This document shows, piece by piece, positions 35,051 to 44,375 of a DNA stretch of 64,000 bases (the first letter of the stretch is position 1; each line of letters starts with the position of its first letter). This DNA comes from JBNARI01 sp049718765 (GTDB lineage Bacteria; Bacillota; Sulfobacillia; DUMF01), in the NCBI GenBank assembly GCA_049718765.1, contig JBNARI010000005.1, forward strand, positions 1 through 64,000, given 5' to 3'. The translations under genes were made by a program, and so were the position numbers. Below the pieces are notes generated by a model that saw only the letters and a program-made list of their open reading frames with translations, made no database searches and had not been told where the DNA came from.

Positions 35051-35155
35051 AAGCAGCATTTGCAAGTACTTCTGAGCCATCTGCTTCAATTCGCCGGCGT
35101 CCGGACGCCCCCTTGCACAGCCACTTTTATCCACGAAGGATATCTCCACTCTCAC
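34937..35155 (-). CDS. Possible small protein coupled to degV
   Basis: This 72-residue reading frame starts at a GTG that overlaps the degV stop as GTGA, the coupling signature seen many times in this window. The predicted product is soluble, mildly amphipathic and contains two cysteines. It overlaps the last 114 bases of the L,D-transpeptidase gene on the opposite strand, a part of that gene that is not needed for the YkuD fold. It resembles no family I know. It could be chance, since the antisense overlap weakens the case. Confidence 0.4.
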   Translation of the reverse strand: MRVEISFVDKSGCARGRPDAGELKQMAQKYLQMLLLGLAEQYPECELWFCGKKVRPEDSWHEYWSEGRTDWH

Positions 35156-36036
35156 TGCAATGACCTGCCTCCCATAGCCCTCTTATTCTTTGGCGATCGC
35201 AAGAAGAACACCGACACTGTTCCAGGACCCACGTGGCTACCAATGGTGGCCCCGATTTGGGAAATAAGGAAATGCTTGGTGCCAAACCGCTCCTCGATTG
35301 CCTGTTTAAGGGACATGCAAAGCTCCACGTTGTCGGCGTGGTTCAAGCCAATCACCTGTGAAGACAGGTTCTCGCCCCTTTCTTCCATCACCTCAAGCAT
35401 CTTGTTAAGAATACCTTTCTTGCCCCTCACTTTGTCCAAAGGTACTATTGCGCCGTCCTCAAACTGGAGAATCGGGTGTACGTTAAGGATAGTACCTACA
35501 GCAGCCGCAGCTGGAGAAATGCGTCCGCCTTTCTTGAGCATTTCTAGGGATCCCACCGCAAATATGTGCTCCATGTGGTCACGCATAAAGGTCACCCTCT
35601 CCACGATACGCTCCATGCTCGCACCTTCCCGAGCCATCACGGCTGCTTCCTTTACGATGAGCCCTTCTCCAACTGAAGCGGCTTTAGAGTCCACCACGGT
35701 GATCCGCTCGGGATCCACAGTGTCCCTTGCCACGCACGCGGATTGGTAAGTGCCGCTCAGTTTGGACGAAAAACAAATGCACAATACAGCGTACCCCTGG
35801 GCAATTGCCTGGCGGAACTGCCTAGCGAAATCAGAGGGCGGGATTTGGGCTGTTTTGGGTAACACAGGGGATTTCTTGAGTTTGGCGTAAAACTCTGAAG
35901 GGCTAATGGTAACTCTATCGTAATAAGTCTCGTCCCCAAAGCTCACCGCCATGGGCACCATATCAACGCCCAAAGCGTTCAAGTAGTCCCTGTCAAGGTC
36001 ACACGTGCTATCCGTAATCACCTTTATGCTGGTCAT
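35152..36036 (-). CDS. DegV family fatty acid-binding protein
   Basis: The 294-residue protein matches DegV along its length: the N-terminal TDSTCDL motif, the fatty acid-contact Ser/Thr region (SSKLSGTYQSA) and GSLEMLKKGGRIS. DegV proteins bind a fatty acid and in many Bacillota act with fatty acid kinase to activate exogenous fatty acids. The kinase is not in the window. A TATAAT -10 hexamer lies at 36086-36091 on the minus strand, but a good -35 is not seen. Confidence 0.92.
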   Translation of the reverse strand: MTSIKVITDSTCDLDRDYLNALGVDMVPMAVSFGDETYYDRVTISPSEFYAKLKKSPVLPKTAQIPPSDFARQFRQAIAQGYAVLCICFSSKLSGTYQSACVARDTVDPERITVVDSKAASVGEGLIVKEAAVMAREGASMERIVERVTFMRDHMEHIFAVGSLEMLKKGGRISPAAAAVGTILNVHPILQFEDGAIVPLDKVRGKKGILNKMLEVMEERGENLSSQVIGLNHADNVELCMSLKQAIEERFGTKHFLISQIGATIGSHVGPGTVSVFFLRSPKNKRAMGGRSLQ

Positions 36037-36174
36037 GGCGTCCCTGGAGCCCGGCCTCCTTTATCACACAATCTCAAGTACACCCATTATAATCCAACCG
36101 CGTGTGGCAAGCACCTACCGTGTAATAACCCAGATTCCCACGGATATATGTTTCACCAGGACGTTTGGGAAGGG

Positions 36175-37620
36175 ATGCGCTTGCTGAGGGCAGCCATTTA
36201 CTGTAGGGTTTCCACCGATGAACAAGCTCGGGATGGCCTGTCCATCGCGGCACAGCGAAAGCTGCTTCTGGACTACGCATCCGCACACAACATGGAAGTT
36301 GTTGCAGAGTACGTGGACGAAGGCGCGTCCGGTAGAACCGCAGCTAGGCCCCAATTCCAGCTCATGATAAAAGCAGCTCGCTCCCAACCCAGGCCATTCG
36401 ATGTCATACTGGTCCATAAGACGGACCGTTTCGCCAGAAACCGAGAAGACGCTATCGTTTACAAGGCCTTGCTGCGCAGGGAATGCGGCGTGCACGTGGT
36501 GTGCGCGTCAGAGCAATTCGACGACACGCCCACAGGACGTTTGCTCGAAGGCCTCATGGAGGTGGTGGCCGAGTTCTTCTCCCTCAACCTGTCCCAGGAA
36601 GTGCATAAGGGTATGAAGGAAAAGGCATTGCGCGGAGGCAAAGCCCTCGGAAAGCTGCCCTTTGGATACCGAACTGAACCCGACGGCACAATTGGGGTGG
36701 TGCCTGAACAGGCAGAAGTGGTCAGGCTCATATTCCAGCAATACGCCACAGGAGACTGGAGTCTGGCCCAACTAGCTCGCGAGCTTAAAGCCAAATATGG
36801 CCGCTTTGGCTTAAGGTGGTCCACTGCCACGCTTCGCAACATGATTAGGAACCGCTTCTACGTTGGTTGCCTTGTGTGGAACGTGAGGAAGGGCCGCGGA
36901 GGCCAAAGGACATGGCGCACTCCAAACGAATGGGTAGTGGTGGAAGACTCCCACCCTGCCATCATTCAGCCAGACGTTTACCAAAAGGCAAACCAGGTGC
37001 TGTCCCAGAGGGCCCGTCGCAGGGGCCGCAATCCCCAGCAAGATTATGCCTTAAAGGGGCTCGCCTTTTGCATGGACTGCGGCAGCTCCATGTGTTCTAA
37101 CACCTTGCCCCATCACGCCCGGCAGCTTTCGTGTTCCGGCTACCATAACCACAAAGGTTGCTACTACAATCACATTCCAATGGGGCTTGCTGAAGCTGCC
37201 GTGGTTTCCGCGCTGCGGGACCTGTTGGCAGGCTTCTTCGGCCTGGACCACTTGACAATCGCGGAACGGCAGGAGACCGTGGAGCCCGCACTGGCGAACC
37301 CTAGCAAAACCGAGGCCCAACTGAAGCGCCAGTTTGAACTGTACGTGGCAGGAGCCATAACTGTCGAGCAGTTCACACAGTACCTACAGGCGGAACGCTC
37401 TGGAATCGCCGCCCAGCCGGCCCAGGGGAGCACATCCTCGGGGCAACAAAATGGTCAGTCGAGATTGGCAGAAGTTACTGCAAGAGCCAAAGCCATACTG
37501 GAACTCATGGACGACCCAGAACTGCCAGCTCAGGTGAGGCGCAATGCGCTCAAGAAAGTGATATACCGCGTTGAGTGGTCCCGCAGACAGGACGTGCTGC
37601 AAATCACCTTCGTCGTGTGA
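36175..37620 (+). CDS. Large serine recombinase
   Basis: The 481-residue protein has an N-terminal resolvase catalytic domain with nucleophile S13 (YCRVST), a recombinase domain (about 155-270) and a zinc ribbon (CMDCGSSMC and the paired cysteines of the CSGYHNHKGC region). A shortened coiled-coil tail follows. Such enzymes integrate or excise phages, ICEs or the skin-type element of sporulation genes. The ATG at 36175 is chosen because the one at 36148 lacks a ribosome site; a TTG at 36181 with AAGGG 6 bases upstream is an alternative. No phage genes, cargo or att-type repeats are visible on either side, so it is either a remnant or acts elsewhere. Confidence 0.9.
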   Translation: MRLLRAAIYCRVSTDEQARDGLSIAAQRKLLLDYASAHNMEVVAEYVDEGASGRTAARPQFQLMIKAARSQPRPFDVILVHKTDRFARNREDAIVYKALLRRECGVHVVCASEQFDDTPTGRLLEGLMEVVAEFFSLNLSQEVHKGMKEKALRGGKALGKLPFGYRTEPDGTIGVVPEQAEVVRLIFQQYATGDWSLAQLARELKAKYGRFGLRWSTATLRNMIRNRFYVGCLVWNVRKGRGGQRTWRTPNEWVVVEDSHPAIIQPDVYQKANQVLSQRARRRGRNPQQDYALKGLAFCMDCGSSMCSNTLPHHARQLSCSGYHNHKGCYYNHIPMGLAEAAVVSALRDLLAGFFGLDHLTIAERQETVEPALANPSKTEAQLKRQFELYVAGAITVEQFTQYLQAERSGIAAQPAQGSTSSGQQNGQSRLAEVTARAKAILELMDDPELPAQVRRNALKKVIYRVEWSRRQDVLQITFVV

Positions 37621-37725
37621 TTATCTCAAACACAGGTACTCCGGTATTCATTTACGGGGAATACGGCAGCGAGACATGACCTCAGCCCTGCTTCATGCTA
37701 CAGTTGACAGCAGTACCATTTCCGA

Positions 37726-39867
37726 TCACTGACGATCTTGGCGCCTCCTGCTACCAAACAGTTGGTCGTACTCTGATAGCTTGATCTTCACTTCCCTGGG
37801 CTTAGACCCATCGTATGGCCCAATAAATCCTCGCTTTTCCATTGCGTCTATAAGGCGCGCTGCCCTGGCGTAGCCGATTGGCAATTTCCTTTGAAGCAAG
37901 GACACAGACGCTTGACCAGCCTCAATCACTGCCCGCACCGCCTGGGGAAACAGAGGGTCGTCCTCATCCACTTTGTCTTGGGAAGTACTGATGTCCAACT
38001 CAGACACATCCACCTTGTATTCTGGCTTCGCCTGATCACGCAAGTAGCCCACCAGCTGCTCCACTTCACGGTCAGACACGAATGCACCCTGAGCCCTGAT
38101 GGGCTTGGGCGCGCCCAGGGGCATGAAAAGCATGTCCCCGCGGCCAAGCAGCTTCTCAGCCCCAGCTGTGTCTAGAATAGTCCGCGAGTCGACCTGTGAC
38201 GACACGGCAAATGCTATCCTCGATGGAATGTTAGCCTTTATCGTACCCGTGATCACGTCTACCGATGGCCGCTGCGTGGCAACCACCAGGTGTATGCCAG
38301 CTGCCCGTGCCATTTGAGCCAACCTGAATATGGCGTCTTCCACGTCTACGGGAGCAACCATCATCAAGTCTGCAAGCTCGTCGATGACCACCACTATGTA
38401 CGGCATGAAATCCTTTTCCCCGGCCACCTGGTTATACCTGGCAATGTCCCTAACTCCGGCCTGAACGAACATACGGTACCTGTTCTCCATTTCCTGAACA
38501 ACCCAGCGCAAGCAGCCAGCCGCCTTACGGGGATCTGTGACTACTGGCGCCAGCAGGTGGGGGATCCCGTCGTACACCGAAAGCTCCACCATCTTGGGAT
38601 CGATCATCACGAACTTCAGCTCGGAAGGAGTAGCCTTATACAACAGGCTGCAGATTATGCAGTTGAGACACACGCTCTTGCCCGATCCCGTAGCCCCAGC
38701 TATGAGCAAATGGAGCAGCTTGTCCAAGTCAGACACCACTGGCCTCCCAGAAATCTCCTTTCCAAGCGCCACCGTAAGCTTTGAAGTGGAAGACCTGAAT
38801 TCCTCGGAGGCAAGTATGTCCCTCAAGTGAACCACGGCAATCTCTTTGTTGGGTACCTCGATACCTACCACTGACTTGCCGGGAACAGGCGCCTCTATGC
38901 GCACGTTGGGTGCAGCAAGGCTCAGGGCAATGTCGTTTGCTAGTGCCACTATCGTGGAGACCTTCACGCCAGGTGCTGGTTGAACTTCAAACCTGGTCAC
39001 GGAGGGTCCCTGGGATACGTCCACAACCCTGGCACTCACGCCAAAGCTGGCAAGGGTTTGTTCCAAGAGCTGCTTCTTGTCGTCGGCGTTCTTCTCAGCC
39101 TTGGGAGGTCTTACCTTGTACTTTTGCAGCAAGCTCAGGGGCGGCAGCCTGTATCCAAGATCGGCCCCTACCGTCAGCTGTCTTGTGGCTGGCTGGCGTT
39201 CTTCCGGCTCCGGTATGCGTTGCTCGGGCACCTCGGAGGGTTTAGAGCTCGTCGCCCCATTCTGACCTATCTGCTCTTGAGGCTCTTTGGAGTTCTCCTT
39301 TTCCGGTGCAACGTAATCAGCGATAGCAGTCACAGTTTCCCGGTAAACCTCACTCAGCCAATGACCTGCGCGGCCCAACAGGTTTGCAGGCGACACACCG
39401 AAGGCAAGGGGCAGTGACGCTACAACCCCGGTCAAGAGCACCAACCACCTGCCAGCGAACCCAAACACCTTGCCCAAAGTGAAAGCCACTCCCCCACCAA
39501 TAACGCCCGCACCCTGACCTGCAAGGGCTGCCCGTAGCTCAGAGCCGGGCTCACACACGACGCTGTGGATGGCCCCAGTCACGCTTGCAACAAGCACCAA
39601 AGCTCCCGCAACCCTGCTCCAGTCCAGCCTCTTGCCAGGGTATGCCATCATCCACACACCTGTGGCCAGCAGGCCAAAAGGAATAAGAAACCAAGTGCGC
39701 TCCCCAAGCATGAGGTTCATGGCCTTCTTCAGGTACACCCCAGCCCAGCCTGAAGTTTCCGGGCTGTGGCTTGCTCCGGCCAACAGCGCATAACATCCAA
39801 GGCAAAACAGGCCAATTCCCAGCGCTTCCCTTACAAGTTTCCCAGCCAGTGTGCGCTCGCGCTCCAC
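37726..39867 (-). CDS. ftsK: DNA translocase FtsK/SpoIIIE
   Basis: The 713-residue protein has four N-terminal membrane segments (about 12-155), a linker rich in Pro, Glu and Gln (about 185-235), the alpha/beta motor with Walker A GATGSGKS (391-398) and a C-terminal gamma winged helix (about 645-705) for recognition of KOPS-like sites. It pumps chromosome DNA during division or into the forespore. The GTG start follows GGAG. The length is short for SpoIIIE/FtsK but complete. It is followed upstream by uppP. Confidence 0.93.
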   Translation of the reverse strand: MERERTLAGKLVREALGIGLFCLGCYALLAGASHSPETSGWAGVYLKKAMNLMLGERTWFLIPFGLLATGVWMMAYPGKRLDWSRVAGALVLVASVTGAIHSVVCEPGSELRAALAGQGAGVIGGGVAFTLGKVFGFAGRWLVLLTGVVASLPLAFGVSPANLLGRAGHWLSEVYRETVTAIADYVAPEKENSKEPQEQIGQNGATSSKPSEVPEQRIPEPEERQPATRQLTVGADLGYRLPPLSLLQKYKVRPPKAEKNADDKKQLLEQTLASFGVSARVVDVSQGPSVTRFEVQPAPGVKVSTIVALANDIALSLAAPNVRIEAPVPGKSVVGIEVPNKEIAVVHLRDILASEEFRSSTSKLTVALGKEISGRPVVSDLDKLLHLLIAGATGSGKSVCLNCIICSLLYKATPSELKFVMIDPKMVELSVYDGIPHLLAPVVTDPRKAAGCLRWVVQEMENRYRMFVQAGVRDIARYNQVAGEKDFMPYIVVVIDELADLMMVAPVDVEDAIFRLAQMARAAGIHLVVATQRPSVDVITGTIKANIPSRIAFAVSSQVDSRTILDTAGAEKLLGRGDMLFMPLGAPKPIRAQGAFVSDREVEQLVGYLRDQAKPEYKVDVSELDISTSQDKVDEDDPLFPQAVRAVIEAGQASVSLLQRKLPIGYARAARLIDAMEKRGFIGPYDGSKPREVKIKLSEYDQLFGSRRRQDRQ

Positions 39868-39885
39868 GTCAACTCCACTCCTAAC

Positions 39886-40674
39886 TCAGAGCCAGACAAA
39901 TACGAGGCCCACGCACAAGCAATACCAGCCGAAGCTCCTCAGGCTGCGCTTTTTCAACCAGCCGACTAACGCCCCAATGGATACGTAACCGCTGATGGCA
40001 GAGGAGACGAGGCCAATTGCGAGAGCTAGGGGTTCTACTCCCAGGGTGCCTTGACCATGCCAAAGACGCAGGAGCTTCAAGGCACCAGCGCCTCCCACCA
40101 CAGGTATTGCCAGTAAAAAGCTGAATTTGGCAGCAGCTTCCCTGGAGAGTCCACGCAGCACTCCAGCGGATATGGTAGATCCAGACCTGGACACGCCAGG
40201 CAACAGGGCAACGCTTTGGGCAAGGCCAACCCATAACGCGTCCGCAGCTGACACCCTAGCTCGCCTTGGCCCGTTGTGGGCACGTCCCAGGCTCCCTAAA
40301 AGCATGAGCGTACCCCCTATCAAGAACCCCACGCCGACCGACCGCATCGAAGCAAACGCTGACTCAACTGATGCTTCTGCAGCAACCCCAACTATTGCTG
40401 CGGGAACGGACCCGATAACAATTGCCAAGGCCAAATGTCTTTGTTCCCTGCGGTCAGGGTCAAGTAACCCCAGCAGCAGGTCTGCCAATTCCCTGCGGTA
40501 GTATGCAAGCACCGCAACGAGGGTGCCCATGTGTAGCGCTATCTCAAACGATGCTCCAGGAGGCTTGACACCCAGCAGGTGCTCCAGCACAGCCAAATGT
40601 CCCGAGCTGGATACAGGTATGAACTCCGTGACGCCCTGAATCAGACCCAACAAAGCTGCTTGTCCAATCGACAT
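39886..40674 (-). CDS. uppP: Undecaprenyl-diphosphatase UppP (BacA)
   Basis: The 262-residue protein has about eight membrane segments and both BacA motifs: EFIPVSSSGH (17-26) and PGVSRSGSTI. It recycles undecaprenyl diphosphate for peptidoglycan synthesis and also gives bacitracin resistance. Its start lies 3 bases after the upstream Na/Pi symporter stop. Confidence 0.95.
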   Translation of the reverse strand: MSIGQAALLGLIQGVTEFIPVSSSGHLAVLEHLLGVKPPGASFEIALHMGTLVAVLAYYRRELADLLLGLLDPDRREQRHLALAIVIGSVPAAIVGVAAEASVESAFASMRSVGVGFLIGGTLMLLGSLGRAHNGPRRARVSAADALWVGLAQSVALLPGVSRSGSTISAGVLRGLSREAAAKFSFLLAIPVVGGAGALKLLRLWHGQGTLGVEPLALAIGLVSSAISGYVSIGALVGWLKKRSLRSFGWYCLCVGLVFVWL

Positions 40675-40677
40675 GGC

Positions 40678-42282
40678 TCAGTATTTCCCCAACACAGCAT
40701 TGGCAATATTAACAGCGTGATCACCCACCCTTTCAAGGTTACTGATGAGGTCCAGGTAAATCACGCCCGAAGCAGGATAGCACTTGCCTTCGTTGAGGCG
40801 TTTGATGTGCCCCTTTCTGAGTTTTTTCTCCATGTCGTCGACAATGTCATCCAGTTCTGCAATTGTTGCAGCTTCCGCGCTGTCATTTTGCTCAAACGCC
40901 TTAATGGATTTCTTGAGGGTGTTCAGCACGAGACTGTACATTTCTGTGAGCTCCTTCATCGCTTCGTCGCTGAAGGGCAACCGTTCCTCTCTCTTGTATA
41001 CCCCCAGCTCCGCAATGCTTTGGGCGTGATCGCTAATGCGCTCAAGATCATCGACGGCGTGAATCAACGAAGTGAGCATCCTTGTTTGCTCGTCTGACAG
41101 CTTGACCTGAGCCACTTTGGCCAAGTACTCATTGATGGCCGATTCAAGCTGGTCTACCAGCTCCTCCTGCTTGGATATGCGGTCAACGTCAACCCTCTTT
41201 TGGTCAAGGAACAAGGCCATACTGGTGACCACGTTGTCCGTGGCGATTTCCGCCATGCGCAGCGCTTCCTTCTTTGCGTGGGCAAGAGCAAGCGAGGGAG
41301 TCTTCAGCAACCTTGCGTCCAGGTAGCGGGGCCCAAATTCTATTGCCTGCTCAGCCCCTGGCATTAGGCGTGTAACCAAATTCACAAACTGGCTGAAGAG
41401 AGGCGTCAGCAGAATCGTGGTGCCAACGTTGAAAGCGGTGTGAGCGTTTGCTACCTGGCGAGCTGCGGTGGATCCAAGCATAGATGCAAGGTGTGTAAAA
41501 GGGCTAAGGAAGATAAGAAACACAACGTTACCAATCACGTTGAACAAGAGGTGGGCCAGAGCTGCCCGTCGAGCTGCAACCGAAGTGCCAATAGAAGCCA
41601 GAAGCGCAGTGACGCACGTGCCGATGTTTGCCCCAAGGATGACGGGTACAGCCTCCCGCACAGTCATTATGCCCTGGGACGCCATGGTTACGAGGAGGCT
41701 GGTAGTAACGCTTGACGACTGAATGATTGCGGTAAAGAGAGCTCCACTCAAAACTCCGAGTACCGGAACATTTCCAAACGAGGTGATTATGCTGGTAAAG
41801 GTGGGAGATTGCTTGAGGGGAGCCACAGCTTCCCCCATTAAGTCAATTCCCAGGAAGAGAATCCCGAAACCGAGTAACCCTTGACCGAAGTTCTTTTGAG
41901 CCCTTGTCCTCCCCAAGAAGCTCAACCCAAAACCAATCCCAATTGCGGGTAAGGCATACGCTCCGAGCTTGAAGGCGACCAGCTGGGCGGTGATGGTCGT
42001 ACCGATGTTTGCCCCCATTATCACCCCAACTGCTTCCCTGAGGCTCATGAGCCCCGCGTTCACCAAACCTACTACCATCACTGTAGTAGCGCTGGACGAT
42101 TGGATTAGCGCAGTGACCACCGTTCCTACCACGATGCCCTTGGCAGGAGTCTTGGTAAGGAACTCGAGCGTTCGTCGGAGTTTGTCACCACCTGCCTTCT
42201 GGAGGGCCTCACTCATCATCTGCATTCCCAGCAGGAAGAGGCCCAGGCCCCCTAGGAGGCCGAAAACAATGGACTTGGCCAC
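40678..42282 (-). CDS. Na/phosphate symporter with PhoU domain
   Basis: The 534-residue protein has two Na/Pi-cotransporter repeats (about 1-305), each with the QSSSATT or QSSSVTT motif, and a C-terminal PhoU-like helical domain (about 335-530). It probably takes up phosphate with sodium, with PhoU-type control. The frame is open to 42357 but GTG 42282 has GGGGGT about 6 bases upstream and begins with a clean membrane segment. It precedes uppP. Confidence 0.9.
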   Translation of the reverse strand: MAKSIVFGLLGGLGLFLLGMQMMSEALQKAGGDKLRRTLEFLTKTPAKGIVVGTVVTALIQSSSATTVMVVGLVNAGLMSLREAVGVIMGANIGTTITAQLVAFKLGAYALPAIGIGFGLSFLGRTRAQKNFGQGLLGFGILFLGIDLMGEAVAPLKQSPTFTSIITSFGNVPVLGVLSGALFTAIIQSSSVTTSLLVTMASQGIMTVREAVPVILGANIGTCVTALLASIGTSVAARRAALAHLLFNVIGNVVFLIFLSPFTHLASMLGSTAARQVANAHTAFNVGTTILLTPLFSQFVNLVTRLMPGAEQAIEFGPRYLDARLLKTPSLALAHAKKEALRMAEIATDNVVTSMALFLDQKRVDVDRISKQEELVDQLESAINEYLAKVAQVKLSDEQTRMLTSLIHAVDDLERISDHAQSIAELGVYKREERLPFSDEAMKELTEMYSLVLNTLKKSIKAFEQNDSAEAATIAELDDIVDDMEKKLRKGHIKRLNEGKCYPASGVIYLDLISNLERVGDHAVNIANAVLGKY

Positions 42283-42377
42283 CAAGTCACCCCCAATTCT
42301 CTTCTCCCTTTGCACCGGAATCGCCCATAAGATTATAGCACACCGGTCGGAGCCCACCTTTGCTCCATCCGGTGCGG

Positions 42378-44036
42378 CTATACCTCTACGATAATGGGCA
42401 GTATCATGGGACGACGCCCTGTCTTTTCGTACAGGAACCTGCTCAAGGTCTCCTTTACCGTTGACTTAATTGCACTCCAGTCTGTCACTTTCCTAGCGCT
42501 GCAAGAAGACAACACCGCGCGCACCCGCTCCTTGGACTCTTCCAGCAGCTCTTCGGACTCTCTCACGTACACGAAACCTCTGGACACTATGTCTGGGCCT
42601 GATATCAGCTGAGACGTTTCGGTGTCGAGGCCAACTACCACGATAACAATGCCGTCCTCTGCAAGCTGCTTCCTGTCCCTCAAAACTACCGTCCCGACGT
42701 CTCCAACTCCCAAGCCATCCACCAGCACGTTGCCAGCAGTAACCCTACCCGCCAAGCGTGCGTCATTGCTTGTGAGCTCGAGCACGCTGCCGTTTTCACC
42801 CAGAAAGATGTTCTCTAAGGCAATGCCTACTTCCCTGGCAAGCCTGGCGTGGTGCACCAGGTGCCTGAATTCCCCGTGCACTGGCATGAAGAACCTGGGC
42901 TTAACCATGTTGAGCACCATCTTCAGCTCTTCCTGACTGGCATGGCCTGAAACGTGTACCATCGCGGAGGGCTCGTACACTACGTTGGCCCCCCGCCTGT
43001 ACAAGTTGTCTATGGTTCTAGTCACCATGGTTTCGTTACCAGGCACCGGCGTGGCTGCAATGAGCACCACATCTCCAGGCTCGATCCTCACTTTCCTGTG
43101 GTCATCGTTGGCAATCCGCGTAAGTGCCGACATCGGTTCCCCCTGGGAGCCAGTGGTTAGGATTACCACTTTGGACCTGGGCAGCAGGTCAAGCTGGTCT
43201 ACGTCCATGAGTAATCCAGGTGGTACCTTCAGGTACCCCAGTTCCATGGCAACTTGAACAACCAGTTCCATACTTCGACCTACCACGCCAACTCTACGGC
43301 CATTGGCAGCAGCAGCGTCGATTGCCTGTTGGATTCGGGGAAGATGGCTGGCAAAGGAAGCCACCAGCACTCGACCCGATGCCTCAGCCATGATTTTGTT
43401 GAGGGTCTTGCCCACCACTTTTTCGGAAGGAGTGTAGCCAGGCTTGTCGGCGTTGGTGCTGTCAGACAAAAGTAGCAACGTTCCCTTGGCCCCAAATTCA
43501 GCCAGCTTGTGGAAATCCGTCACCTGTCCGTCAACTGGTGTCTGGTCAAGCTTGAAGTCGCCCATGTGCACAATGGTACCCACTGGAGTGTGAATGCCAA
43601 GCCCGGCACAATCTGCAGCGCTGTGGTTCACCCTAAAGAATTCCACCTTGAAAGCTCCGCATTTCACACTCTGTCCAACGCCAACCACTCTGGCGTCAAA
43701 GGTACCCCAATCCCCCTGGTCCGCAGTTTTGGCCCTTGCCAGACCCAGGGTCAACCTGGTACCGTACACAGGCACGTCAAGGGATCGAAGCACATGGGGC
43801 AAAGCTCCAATGTGGTCTTCGTGACCATGGGTGAGGAAAATGCCCTTCACCTTGTGTTTGTGTTCCAGCAAGAAAGAAATATCTGGAATCACGAAATCCA
43901 CGCCTAGCATTTCTGACTCGGGGAAAGCCAAACCAGCATCAATAACGATTATTTCGTCACCAAACTCAATGGCGGTCATGTTCTTGCCAATTTCGCCCAA
44001 ACCGCCCAAGGGAATTACCCTTACCCTTTCCGCCAT
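42378..44036 (-). CDS. rnj: Ribonuclease J
   Basis: The 552-residue metallo-beta-lactamase protein has the motif HGHEDH at 70-75, the beta-CASP domain and the C-terminal RNase J domain (about 450-552). It is a 5'-to-3' exonuclease and endonuclease for mRNA decay and rRNA maturation in Bacillota. A GGAGAGGAAAGG ribosome site precedes the ATG. Its leader holds a -10 hexamer at 44219-44224 and two hairpins. Confidence 0.95.
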   Translation of the reverse strand: MAERVRVIPLGGLGEIGKNMTAIEFGDEIIVIDAGLAFPESEMLGVDFVIPDISFLLEHKHKVKGIFLTHGHEDHIGALPHVLRSLDVPVYGTRLTLGLARAKTADQGDWGTFDARVVGVGQSVKCGAFKVEFFRVNHSAADCAGLGIHTPVGTIVHMGDFKLDQTPVDGQVTDFHKLAEFGAKGTLLLLSDSTNADKPGYTPSEKVVGKTLNKIMAEASGRVLVASFASHLPRIQQAIDAAAANGRRVGVVGRSMELVVQVAMELGYLKVPPGLLMDVDQLDLLPRSKVVILTTGSQGEPMSALTRIANDDHRKVRIEPGDVVLIAATPVPGNETMVTRTIDNLYRRGANVVYEPSAMVHVSGHASQEELKMVLNMVKPRFFMPVHGEFRHLVHHARLAREVGIALENIFLGENGSVLELTSNDARLAGRVTAGNVLVDGLGVGDVGTVVLRDRKQLAEDGIVIVVVGLDTETSQLISGPDIVSRGFVYVRESEELLEESKERVRAVLSSCSARKVTDWSAIKSTVKETLSRFLYEKTGRRPMILPIIVEV

Positions 44037-44320
44037 CCTTTCCTCTCCTATCTAGTTCTACTGATCTCATGTGCGTTCGCTTCTTGCATTGTGCAAGGCA
44101 CACCCAGCGCCTGCAGGCGCCAGCCGAGTATTAAGGAATTGCACAATAAGCACGGCTGCCCCACTTGAAGCCTCACTTGTATTGCATACAATCCTTCTTA
44201 GGCTCGGGCATCCACTTTATTATACCGGATTGACACGGAGGGTCGGCTACCTCTACCTTTTGGACCTAGGCACGCAGTCAAAGCGCCCTTCCTGTCATAA
44301 GACGGCAGGGCATTTGCACA
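44037..44320 (-). promoter_or_regulatory. RNase J gene leader and promoter region
   Basis: No gene is seen in this region of about 280 bases. A perfect TATAAT is at 44219-44224 on the minus strand, with no good -35. Between it and the gene are a short hairpin CTTGCA/TGCAAG (44082-44096) and a palindrome GCGCCTGCAGGCGC (about 44110-44123). The predicted untranslated leader is about 175 bases. RNase J transcripts can be self-regulated; whether this leader takes part is not known. Confidence 0.45.
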
Positions 44321-44358
44321 CAAAAACTGCCCGTGGGTTTCTTGTCCCTCGGGCAGTT
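44321..44358 (-). terminator. Rho-independent terminator after the stress protein gene
   Basis: The minus strand reads AACTGCCCG, a 16-base loop, CGGGCAGTT, then a run of T. It begins about 17 bases after the stop of the stress protein gene and lies well upstream of the RNase J leader. Confidence 0.75.
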
Positions 44359-44375
44359 GGCGTTGGGCATCTCTG

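Noticed and set aside
36037..37725. att site or direct repeats flanking the serine recombinase
   Set aside because: No matching repeats were found by eye in the sequences on either side of the gene.
44221..44260. Plus-strand TTGACA promoter in the RNase J leader
   Set aside because: A TTGACA is present but no plus-strand gene follows, and the -10 candidate is poor.
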